A stretch of DNA of 64,000 nt from Ariolimax columbianus. Its lineage: Eukaryota > Mollusca > Gastropoda > Stylommatophora > Arionidae. Under the pieces are notes generated by a model, which was given only the letters and a program-made list of their open reading frames with translations, ran no database searches and was not told the DNA's origin. Location: the NCBI GenBank assembly GCA_036924085.1, contig JAVGWX010000011.1, positions 13,252,818 through 13,316,817 of the forward strand, written 5' to 3'. Position numbers and translations under genes: made by a program. Shown one piece after another: positions 55,030 through 64,000 of this stretch. How positions within the stretch are numbered: the first letter of the stretch is position 1; each line of letters begins with the position of its first letter.

Positions 55030-56695
55030 CGGTGTGGGCACTAATGCAAAAGATGCCTACTGATTTTCCTATTAGACGGAAAAAAGAGGACGGTTTCAGG
55101 CAGTATAAACCCTGTAGATACACCATCCAGTGTCACGAGTGGTTGACGTGGGTAGCCCATACCAAAACGATCGTGTTGAAGATCGCGAGATGGCTTTGGG
55201 ACCTAAACATATTACAGTCGACGGCTGGGACAAACAATCTCGAACATTCTACCAATTTCATGGTTGCCTTTTCCACTCTCCCTTAACCACAGGTCGAGAT
55301 ACTAACTCCGTCAACAACAAATCTCTGGTTTAGTTGTCTGAAAAGACACATGAAGTTAGTGAATACCTAAGGACCGAGTGTCAGGTTACTGTGGTTGAGA
55401 TTTGGGAATGTGAATGGCAAAAACTCAAAACGTGTGACCCTAGTATAAAGACGTTTCTGAAAACAACCTTTCATCAGCCAAAACCCTCGTATAACAAATA
55501 TAAGTATCCCCTGACGGATCAACAGATCCTGGCTTCTGTTGAAGATGAAAGTTTATTTGGTTTAGTAGAATGCGATATTCACGTCCACGACCACCTGAAG
55601 TCACATTTTTCAGAGATGAACCCAATCTTTAAAAATGTTGACGTTAGTCGCACTGATCTTGAATCGGTCATGCTCGAGTATGCCGAGAAGAATAAACTCT
55701 TGACCACCCCTAGCCGAACGTTAATAGGTAATTATGTGGGTCGTAAAATCTTGTTGGCGACCCCGCTCCTTCGTTGGTATCTGTCCAAGGGGTTGAAAGT
55801 CACGAACATTTACCAGGTGATTGAATATACACCTGTAACTTGTTTTAAAGAATTTGGGGATATGAGGGTTTCCGAGGCACGCCGACAAGGTGATCGAGAT
55901 GAGCTTTATTCCATTACTAGTGAAACGATGAAACTCTTAGGGAACTCTGCGTATGGGAAAACCTTAACCGATAAGGCAAAACACGTAGATGTAAATTACA
56001 CCACCGGAGAGGGAATGTCAAAATTAATAAACTGCCCCCGCTTTAAAAAAATGAGTCTATTTAACAGATTATATTTTTGAAGTCGAGCTAGGTAAAAAGA
56101 AAATTAATTGGGATCTCCCCTTACAAATAGGTTTTTTTCATTTACCAGTACGCCAAATTTCGGATATTGCGCTTCTACTATGAATACCTAGATAAATTTA
56201 TAGATAGAGCCGATTTTCAGTTGTGTGAGACAGATACAGACAGTCTGTATCTAGCGTTATCGACGCCCACTCTGTTGGACGCGATAAAACCGAACCTGCG
56301 ATCCGAATTTTATTGCGTATAGGATCAGTGGTTCCCCGCCGCTACCTGTCCTGAGCACCGAGACTCGTTTATTAGTAGTGAGGGTAAAGTGACTTTTGAT
56401 TGTCAGAAATGTCGGTAAACTCGCTCGTACGAAACACGAACGCCCGGTTTGTTTAAATTAGAGTACGAGGGAGCTGGGATGATTTCTCTTTGCAGTAAAA
56501 CCTATCACTGTTTCGGGGCTTACGACAAATCTAGCACTAAGGGTCTAATAAAAAATTATACCTAATTAGATAAAGCCAATTTTTTAGAGGTCCTAAATAC
56601 GCGACATAGCCAAGGTGGGGAAAATGTCGGATTCAAAGTCCACAATACTGGTATCTACACATATTCACAACACATAAACTCGCTAGCCTAGATCT
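55030..56695 (+). pseudogene. POLB: Protein-primed DNA polymerase B, truncated and frameshifted
   Basis: The first part (55085-55320) alternates between two frames (CHEWLTWVA, then GPKHITVDGWDK and FYQFHGCLFH). A TAG lies at 55331-55333. The frame 55334-56080 contains a palm region and motif B, TMKLLGNSAYGKT (K-x3-NSxYG). After about 56080 the frame breaks; motif C ETDTDSLYLAL is at about 56225-56257, followed by FKLEYEGAGMISLCSKTYH near 56450. The exonuclease and terminal-protein-like N-terminus are missing and the C-terminal end stops before 56700. Normal Polinton polymerases exceed 1,000 aa. It cannot be active. Confidence 0.9.
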
Positions 56696-56789
56696 ATATA
56701 AAAAGACACGTACACGAAGACGAGGTCACGACGTCTCCACTCTCTATCTAAATATTTCCAGTGCTACTGCTGATACCTTACACTTTTTA

Positions 56790-57322
56790 CCGACTCCCCA
56801 GTACATGCTATGTGCTGTACAGCTGAGATGGACTGGTGCTGTGGTCTGAATGTCGTCTACCTACCTACGAAACTGTTTTATGTTGAACTACAAAAAAGCA
56901 AGTCGTGTGGAAAAAGGTACAAAGCCACGTTAATTCTAATAACTGTGTTCACCCCGCTGACTGGGGAAGAACCACCATCAATCGTTCAGACTAACGGAGA
57001 ACTGTTGCAGCATATAAGGCAACACGAATAATGGACGTGGAAATGCCTTATCTCGGTATCTTCATATCAACACTTGAATGTTACATTTACCTACTCCCCG
57101 GTGCATATTATGTACTGTACAGTTGAGATGCTCTGGCTATGTGGTCCACATGTCAACTACCTACAAAACTGTTTTATGTTGAACTACAAAAAAAATCAAG
57201 CAGTGTATAAAAAGATACACGGACACATTAATTCTAATAACTGTGTTAACCCCGATGACTGGGGAAGAACCACCACTAATCCTTCAGACTAACGGAGAAT
57301 TGTTGCAGCATACAAGGTAACC
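56790..57322 (+). repeat. Two tandem ~297-bp repeats beside the right terminal repeat
   Basis: 56790-57030 and 57087-57322 share CTGTACAGYTGAGATG, AACTGTTTTATGTTGAACTA and TTAATTCTAATAACTGTGTT in the same order, about 85-90 percent similar by eye. Short frames (56810-57031, 57074-57292) are not in matching frames, so coding is doubtful. Function unknown. The second copy ends exactly where the terminal repeat starts. Confidence 0.85.
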
Positions 57323-57468
57323 TGGTTTGAGTCACTTAGAATGATGCTTGAAATGAACTGCGAGTCATTGTGATATTGATCCAAAAAAATAAAAGCTGTA
57401 TATATCCACCATTATATTTTTGTTTCGTCTTATTTGCCCACTTGTTTATATATTGTAAATACGCTAGG

Positions 57469-57499
<31 letters not shown>

Positions 57500-57708
57500 A
57501 TCAATAATTAGCTACCCCTATTAATTATAAAAGTCGATAACTTCGCTCCGCGAAGTTGTCGATTACGTATCTGGGGAAGACGCGGGCTGGAGCCAAGGTC
57601 ACGCCGATCCCTGTGTGGATCATTAGCTCCACCAGCGTGTGGATCATAGGACAATTAAAGAGGAAAACAGCTCCACTTTTCGCGTGTAAAGGGACCTTAT
57701 ATACTACT
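57323..57708 (-). repeat. Maverick right terminal inverted repeat
   Basis: 386 bp, the inverted match of 46519-46896; the length difference is mainly in the (CAA)n tract (57472-57499). Ends CCTTATATACTACT. Contains the conserved hairpin at 57534-57562. Confidence 0.95.
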
Positions 57709-57719
57709 TACACCCCTGA

Positions 57720-58368
57720 GACAAGCAGCTGAAACCCGTATAGACCATTAGGAGCAGGCAGAAAAGGAAGTGGTCATTTTCACAGACGCCCTCGCAGTGC
57801 TAATGGCGCTCAAGAACCAGCAAAGAATGAACTCTGTGCTCTGGCAGACTCGCTCTAGCGACTGTCGCAGGTCTTCAAGAAAAGCACAGCCCAGTGGATA
57901 CCAGCCCACTGCGACATTCCAGGCAACGAGGAGGCAGACAGACTCACCAGAGAGGGAGGAATGCTACAGCAGAGTGATACAGAAATCACATACAGTGAGA
58001 CAAAAGCATTCACCAGGGCAATGTACAGTGCAAAATGGAAAAAAGACCCCTCTGGCCACATAGAAAATGATGCCTACCATCAACTCTCCAGGCGAGACCA
58101 GGTGATAATTCTCCGGCTGCGCACAGGTAACAACAGACTTAGATGCCATCTGTACAACAAGTTCAAGAGTGGCACTACAGACCTTTGTGCCTGCCGCACA
58201 GTCCCCATGAAGGCAGAACATATTTTGCAGTCCTGTCCACTGTATAACGACAAAAGAAGCAGCATTTGGCAACAGCCATTGTCCTTCCACGAGAAGCTGT
58301 ACGGAAATGTACAGAGCCTTGAGTCGACCGCTGCCTTCGTTAGAGTCATTGAAGTTGAGGTCTGAAGA
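57720..58368 (+). pseudogene. LINE-g RNase H and C-terminus
   Basis: Pieces in two frames: VVIFTDALAVLMALK (57765-57815), a broken PAHCDIPGNEEAD-like motif near 57905-57940, then the open frame 57961-58365 with LRLRTGNNRLRCHLYNKFKS and CACRTVPMKAEHILQSC. It ends EVEV with a stop at 58365. Related to but distinct from LINE-a. It directly abuts the Maverick. Confidence 0.75.
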
Positions 58369-58379
58369 TGAACGAGGAA

Positions 58380-60330
58380 GAAACAACACACAATTTCATA
58401 GTCACCCTTCAGTGAATTCCAGGACACATAGAGATATCAGGCAATGAGAAAGACAGACTAGCAAAACTAGGTGTAATCATGGTTCACATAAACACTAGCC
58501 AACTTACAGACAGCAAAGCGGTACTTCTAAACAACTTCAAAGAGGAAAGGATGAGCCGATGGACGAAATGGTCTACTGGGCGTGCTGTGTATAAAGAAAT
58601 GACGCATTCGAACAGAAATGAGAACATCAACAAACTTCACGGCAGGGCGCAGAGCATTATCTTCAAAGTAAGAACGTAACAGATCGGACTTAAAAAATAC
58701 ATAAGCAAATTAGATCCCCCACAAAAACCTAATTGTCGCATCTGCACCCACTCACACTCACCCCGGACTCACCACAGACAGAGAAAAAGTGTTGCCCGGC
58801 ACCCAGCAATCACCAACACCTTATACAGCTCCACCCCAACAATAACCAACACCTTATACAGTTCCACCCCAACAATCACCAACACCTTATACAGCTCCAT
58901 CCCAACAATCACCAACACCTTATACAGCTCCACCCCAATAATCACCAACATCTTATACAGCTCCACCGCAACAATAACCAACACCTTATACAGCTCCACC
59001 CCAGCAATCACCAACACCTTATACAGCTCCACCCCAGCAATCACAAACACCTTATACAGCTCCACCCCAACAATCACCAACACCTTATACAGCTCCACCC
59101 CAACAATCACCAACACCTTATACAGCTCCACCGCAACAAACACCAACACCTTATACAGCTCCACCCCAGCAATCACCAACACCTTATACAGCTCCACCCC
59201 AGCAATCACCAACACCTTATACAGCTCCACCCCAACAATCACCAACACCTTGTACAGCCCCACCCCAACAATCACCAACACCTTATACAGCTCCACCCCA
59301 GCAATCACCAACACCTTATATAGCTCCACCCCAACAACAACCAACACCTTATATAGCTCCACCTTAACAACAACAAACACCTTATACAGCTCCACCCCAA
59401 CAATCACCAACACCTTATAGAGCTCCACCCCAGCAATCACCAACACCTTATACAGATCCACCGCAACAATCACCAACACCTTATACAGCTCCACCGGGGG
59501 TAATCGCAACACCTTGTACAGCTCCACCGCAACAACCTCCAACAACTTATACAGCTCCACCCCAACAATCACCAACACCTTACACAGCTCCACCCCAACA
59601 ATCACCAACACCTTACACAGCTCCACCCCAACAATCACCAACACCTTATACAGCTCCACCCCAACAATCACCAACACTTTATACAGCTCCACCGCAACAA
59701 TCACCAACACCTTATACAGCTCCACCCCAGCAATCACCAACACCTTATACAGCTCCACCCCAACAATCACCAACACCTTATACAGCTCCACCGCAACAAT
59801 CACCAACACCTTATACAGCTCCACCCCAACAATCACCAACACCTTATACAGCTCCACCCCAACAATCACCAACACCTTATACAGCTCCCCCGAACAATCA
59901 CCAACGCCTTATACAGCTCCACCGCAACAATAACCAACACCTTATACAGCGCCACCCCAACAATCACCAACACCTTATACAGCTCCACCCCAACAATCAC
60001 CAACAACTTGTACAACTCCACCCCAGCAATCACCAACACCTTATACAGCTCCACCCCAACAATCACCAACACCTTATACAGCTCCACCCCAACAATCTCC
60101 AACACCTTATACAGCTCCACCCCAACAACAACCAACACCTTATACAGCTCCACCCCTGCAATCACCAACACCTTATACAGCTCCACGCCAGCAATCACTA
60201 ACACCTTATACAAATCCACCCCAACAATCACCAACACCTTATACAGCTCCACCTACCAGCTACAAAACACTTGCAAATTCTACATCTTGGCATTGCGACA
60301 AAGTGAACAGCTTGTAAGACCTAGTTAATC
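58380..60330 (+). pseudogene. LINE-h C-terminus containing the 33-bp array
   Basis: 58395-58690 reads ISGNEKDRLAKLG-like RNase H end, ERMSRWTKWSTGRAVYKEMT and RAQSIIFKVRT. After the zinc-knuckle-like region (CRICTHSHS) the frame enters the 33-bp array as repeated ITNTLYSSTPT and leaves it at 60245 as STYQLQNTCKFYILALRQSE, the normal C-terminus of this LINE. The array is thus an in-frame expansion. Compare the single-copy paralogue at 34465-35230. Confidence 0.75.
58794..60250. repeat. 33-bp minisatellite, about 44 copies
   Basis: Unit CAATCACCAACACCTTATAC plus AGCTCCACCCCAA, 33 bp (11 codons), so both strands keep long open frames (minus: repeated VLVIVGVELYK, 368 and 128 aa). Variation is mostly CCCCAAC/CCGCAAC/CCCCAGC. 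Some units carry 2-3 base indels that shift the plus frame. Confidence 0.95.
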
Positions 60331-60334
60331 ACCA

Positions 60335-60945
60335 ACAACCTCCAGTCGTCTCGATTTATGTCTTGCAATTGGCTCTATGTAGCTTGGGACCAGAGAGTGA
60401 GGTTGATGACCAGCGCAATTAATTCCTGACTATAATCCAAATACAGCGCAGAATACATCCTCAGGACCAAACCGTTATAGTTCGCGATGGACAACTTGCT
60501 AACTGTTGCTTTGGTCACCTTCCTTGGATATCTCATTTTGACTCGTAAAGCTGTATTTTCAGGGCTGTAGAAACTGTCCATGACTTGCAAGTCAAAACTC
60601 TTACATAAGGGAAGTAGTATACAGCCATCTGAGGCTAAGGATCAGGTCTCAAGGAGATGGTCCAAGTAAACATAAAAGTGACGAGTGTCAGTTGTTATCG
60701 TATGTTTCTATGGTAATATCTTCTTCTCTTTTCTTCATTGTGACGGTGTGTAATGTTTACAACGAGGCTGTGGCATCTGCTCCTTTTAGCTCAATACATC
60801 TGATTCCAGCCGACTTTTTTTGGAAGTTTTTTTGAAGTGTCTACTGCCAGTTCATTCGTGGCGATGTTCTCTCATTGTTGGTTACAGTTGTTCTTAGTAT
60901 ATCTTCAGGAGTAATGAAGAAGGCGGAGGTATGTCCTCCTTACTG
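60335..60945. other. Unassigned sequence with SINE-2 trace
   Basis: 60735-60825 weakly resembles the inverted SINE-2 core. Nothing else is recognised. Confidence 0.3.
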
Positions 60946-60949
60946 TAGT

Positions 60950-61220
60950 GCAGTGGTCTCGAGGTAAGGTGTCTGCCTCGGGTGCCGGAGGTGGCGTGTT
61001 CGAATCACGGTGGAGACCGATATTTTTTTCGCGTGGATCTTTCTAGTACAAATTTCCCTGATCTCTGGGTAGTGAGATAGGACCCCTGATCTCTGGGTAG
61101 TGAGATCGAACTTCTGATCTCTGGGTAATGAGATCGGACTCCTGATCTTTAGGTAGTGAGATTGGACTTCCGTGCTCAGTGTCGAGCCCGTTAACAATTC
61201 CTCGGCAGTCGGAAACCGAA
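60950..61220 (+). mobile_element. tRNA-derived SINE with 28-bp internal repeats
   Basis: 60950-61025 has a tRNA-like head with GGTGTCTGCCTCGGGTGCCG and B box GTGTTCGAATCAC. Four repeats of CTGATCTCTGGGTAGTGAGA with a short spacer follow (61056-61168). Not a functional tRNA gene by structure. Confidence 0.6.
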
Positions 61221-61224
61221 AAGA

Positions 61225-61670
61225 GTGAACTTAAAGGCCGCTTCCGGGATAAAATTCAAATTGTAAATGTACTTAAATTATTTGTACCTTACCCCGGGTG
61301 GTTTGTTAAAACCAGCTATAGATGGCGCCTAACTGGCTGTGGGTCTACTTAGTTCTAGTGCTTGAGTCTAGTAAGATGGGCTCACACATCTGTAAAACAA
61401 AAACCCACCTTCCAAGAAATTTGTTGTACACAGACTCTGTGAGTCTTCTAAACCAGTATAACAACGTTTAGTTAAGTTAATTTTTCAGTCACCGCACTAT
61501 TGGGGTCACAGCGTCGATCCCAAAACTTTGGTCTAGACTTGTGAAAACAGAGTCTGTTAGTCTGCGCACGAAGCGGAAGTTTGGTCAATACATTCGACCT
61601 GACCTTGACCCGGTACCCTTCGCTTCAAAAACAAAAAGACTTTGCTGACAGGAACGGAACAGAACTTGGA
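61225..61670. other. Unassigned sequence with LINE-f 3'-like words
   Basis: 61425-61465 (ACACAGACTCTGTGAGTCTT ... AACCAGTATAA) resembles the 3' end of LINE-f. No gene. Confidence 0.3.
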
Positions 61671-61674
61671 CAAT

Positions 61675-62060
61675 GTTAAAGAAGGCAGATAGGAGAAAAC
61701 TGTTGCCGTTCGTTAGCAAATTGTTATGGAGGATAACAGGTATAGGCTTGCAATTCTTGGCGAGGAACGAAGAAATATGGGGAAGAAGTCATCCTAAACA
61801 ACCAGTGGAGCAACAAACCAAGCGTAGGAATTGGGGTTGGATAGGACGCATGCTACAGAAAGTATCACCAAACGTGACCAGACATGGAACTCACAGGGGA
61901 AGAGGAAGAGAGGTTGTCCAAGAAACACAATGAAAATGGACTGAAAATGAACTTGTTCCCTGGACCTCAACGGGATAGAGGAAGAAAGGACATCTCAAGA
62001 TCGAACATACTGAGAAGTGTTATCAATGGTCTGTGCCCCGAAAGGAAAGACGGGCATTTT
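61675..62060 (+). pseudogene. LINE ORF2 C-terminus (craniata/RTE-like)
   Basis: The frame 61673-61933 has WRITGIGLQFLARNEEIWGR and RRNWGWIGRMLQK, then a basic GRGRE stretch; a second frame near 61960-62045 gives NLFPGPQRDRGRK and INGLCPERKDGH. This is the usual end of these LINE proteins (K-WGWIGH-LRK ... GRPR-TW ... GLCP). Frameshifted. Confidence 0.8.
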
Positions 62061-62064
62061 TGGC

Positions 62065-63095
62065 GACAGAGCTATCATGTTCACAGATTTCGGGAAATCA
62101 GCCAGGAAACAAGCTTTGCTGTTTTAGAAGCAACGCCTCATTATTCGCAGTCATTCGTCTCTCATGTTATCGCCAAATCAAGGGGAGTGAACAAGAACAT
62201 TTTTGGGGGTTATTTCCCCAAAGCAGAAACGATCAATTACATGATTAATGGAGTGTTCTGGCGGGTGTATTCACACAATATTGACGCAATTCGCTAGAAC
62301 CAGATATACAAAAACAGACCCAAAAATTATGAAATTATCTTTCATCTCCCTGTCAGCAATTGGATCAAACCTGTTGACCTGCAAACAGAGCCAGTAGGCG
62401 TGTGTGCCGCACATATGTATGTTAACAACGGAGAATCGAATGTTCATATATAACATTCAATCAACATTTGCCACTTGTTCTTTGTTTCTGTTCTTCTTTA
62501 CATTTAGTCTACGCCTTATTCAGTGCTTCTTAAACTACTTTCTCAGATACCCCTCTAGCGAATAGGGTTTTCAAACGTACAGCTTTGCGTGCCTCGCTGA
62601 TCATACATGCGTAGTTCTTTCTGAAAGTGAAGTAGCCGTGTGTGACAGAGACGAGTAGGGAACGCTTGTCACTCGGAGAACATGTCATAGGAAGCCAAAA
62701 CAGTTAGGACTAACATCTCCAGACAGAGACGGTGTCTGAAAATGTAGTGCCCTTGACATTGATAAGTACTTGCGGCACCCCCCCCCTTCCCTTTTCCTCA
62801 TAACCCCCCCCCCTCCCCCCCCCCACACACACACACACTAAAATAAAAATGTATGTCGTCTTCGATTTTTAAAACAAGTTTTGTTGAAAAATTTGAATCC
62901 TGAAACAAAGAACGGCTAAATATATATACATTAATATTTAATGCATATGTTTTAATGATCTTTCTAAAATAGAAGGGTATATATTTTGGTATACAAATCA
63001 TTTTGAGCTGGTTAAAGAAGACACTGTTGTCAACAGTTAACAAGTCACACTAGTTGATGATCTACACAATGTTAGCTCTTTAGGATTATGGGGAA
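62065..63095. other. Unassigned sequence with poly-C/CA tracts
   Basis: 62779-62840 holds poly-C tracts and (CA)n. No supported gene. Confidence 0.35.
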
Positions 63096-63099
63096 GTTG

Positions 63100-63244
63100 G
63101 TCAAAATAGTAAATCGCTTTTTCAAGTTGTAAGCAAACGACACAACACATTCCGTTCTCTGGACTATATCCTGCTGCTTGTGAAGCCCTGCTCAGGGCTT
63201 GGTAGATTGAAAACGAGCGCAGAAGAACAAGAAGAAGAAGAAGT
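63100..63244 (+). mobile_element. SINE-2, 5'-truncated
   Basis: Only the part after the core is present (GACACAACACATTCCGTTCT) with a GAACAAGAAGAAG tail. Confidence 0.75.
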
Positions 63245-63246
63245 AA

Positions 63247-63415
63247 ACCCCAGAACATATCCGGCAGGACTGACTGTCCTACTAATACGGTCCAAATAGA
63301 GGCAGTCTGTCCCCGGGGAATGACCCTGCTCGAAAGGCTGTTGGGGACTGACAAACGCCTAAAATCAAAGTCTCCTTCATGAATCTCACTGGTCTAGAAG
63401 CACCAGTTGATCAAA
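63247..63415 (+). pseudogene. LINE C-terminal fragment
   Basis: Frames give PEHIRQD and TLLERLLGTDKRLKSKS, similar to the PEH-LQ-C ... LLG---L segment after LINE RNase H domains. Ends in a GAA-rich tract (63414-63520). Confidence 0.5.
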
Positions 63416-63520
63416 GAAGAAGAAAAATAAGAAGAAGAAGAAGAATAAGAAGAAGGAAAAGAAGAAGACGAATATGAAGAAGAAGAAGAAGAAGAAGAAG
63501 AAGAAGAAGAAGAAGAGGGT
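63414..63520. repeat. (GAA)n-rich tract
   Basis: About 105 bp of GAA with interruptions, probably an expanded retroelement tail. Confidence 0.95.
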
Positions 63521-63615
63521 TAACATAGGAGAAATAGAAGTCCACGAAAACGGACAAACATTATTTCAAGTTAAATAAAAGCTTGCTAAAAAAAGAAGTG
63601 ACGATGCTCATTTTA

Positions 63616-63736
63616 CCTCTTCTTCTTCGTTCACAATCTCCCGCTACCGAGCTGCAGGATGTAGTCTGGAGAACAGAATGTGTTGTGTAGCTAGTTTACA
63701 GCTTGACTGCAATATCTGCACTTTTTGGTCCGATTT
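63616..63736 (-). mobile_element. SINE-2, truncated, inverted
   Basis: Tail complement CTTCTTCTTCGTTCACAATC through GCAATATCTGCACTTTTTGG. It stops at the core site GGTCC, the same place where LINE-a insertions occur in other copies. Confidence 0.75.
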
Positions 63737-63739
63737 CGA

Positions 63740-64000
63740 GAGTGTGACGGAGCAAGTGTCAACAGCATTTCCTAATTAATAACAGCAGGAATAGCCACAT
63801 CAACGACGCTGGGGAGTTTAGTTCACTCAATAATTTAACTTGAGTTCATATCTTCTATAGCGATACGTTTCTTTCAACTTCTCCATGTTCCTTCTGGTTA
63901 GACATATGGTCACTATTGTACATGGTTTCTCACAGGATGTCTGTTCCAATACATTTTGTGGTGTAGTCTTGAGCTTCTGACTTGCTGGAATGAAAAAGTT
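63740..64000. other. Unassigned sequence at window end
   Basis: Nothing recognised. Confidence 0.3.

Larger units (their letters stand above)
46519..57708. mobile_element. Compact Maverick/Polinton (adintovirus-like) endogenous element
   Basis: Inverted terminal repeats (46519-46896 and 57323-57708) begin AGTAGTATATAAGG and enclose 11.2 kb. The content is diagnostic: chromodomain integrase, protein-primed DNA polymerase B, A32/FtsK-type packaging ATPase, adenovirus-type protease, major capsid and penton-like proteins. Polintons are usually 15-20 kb, so this copy is short, mainly through loss of the ATPase N-terminus and polymerase exonuclease half near 55025. All genes except the polymerase are on the minus strand. 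Most enzyme genes are broken. No exact 6-bp target duplication was found (flanks CACAAT and TACACC). Confidence 0.95.

Noticed and set aside
58769..59875. 368-aa repeat protein VLVIVGVELYK on the minus strand
   Set aside because: Antisense of a LINE-derived 33-bp array whose sense frame is explained by the LINE ORF.

Overview
The window looks like intergenic DNA from a repeat-rich metazoan genome, most likely a mollusc (gastropod-like). The evidence is indirect: many decayed non-LTR retrotransposon (LINE) ORFs with RNase H domains, tRNA-derived SINEs with polymerase III A and B boxes, many minisatellites, and no bacterial-style operons. I found no convincing single-copy host gene and no genuine tRNA or rRNA gene.

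Layout. 1-21.8 kb is a mosaic of nested LINE fragments, SINEs and tandem arrays: CA-rich repeats at 6.66-7.6 kb, a 37-bp repeat at 9.6-10.2 kb, a 54-bp repeat at 14.2-14.5 kb and a 27-bp repeat at 16.66-17.7 kb. 21.98-25.43 kb is one purine-rich 28/30-bp satellite array. 25.4-46.5 kb is again LINE/SINE mosaic with further simple and tandem repeats. 46,519-57,708 is a compact Maverick/Polinton (adintovirus-like) endogenous DNA virus or transposon with inverted terminal repeats of about 380 bp. 57.7-64 kb returns to LINE fragments and includes a 1.46-kb 33-bp minisatellite that grew inside a LINE reading frame.

The Maverick is the centrepiece. On the minus strand, from right to left, it carries a packaging-ATPase fragment, two conserved small proteins, a retroviral-type integrase with chromodomain, a small membrane protein, a penton/minor capsid-like protein, a small pX-like protein, an intact major capsid protein, an adenovirus-type protease, a PC4-like single-stranded-DNA-binding protein and a cyclin-box protein. 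A protein-primed DNA polymerase B lies on the plus strand next to the right terminal repeat. Integrase, polymerase, protease, ATPase and penton all carry frameshifts, stops or deletions, so the copy looks dead, while the capsid and PC4-like frames remain open. The cyclin and PC4-like genes are unusual cargo. Together they suggest an ancestor that manipulated the host cell cycle and transcription; that is inference.

Target-site duplications allow the nesting order of many retroelements to be read directly. Two independent LINE-a insertions hit the same site in the core of one SINE family. Several minisatellites (54 bp, 33 bp, 9 bp and about 107 bp) arose inside LINE coding sequence.
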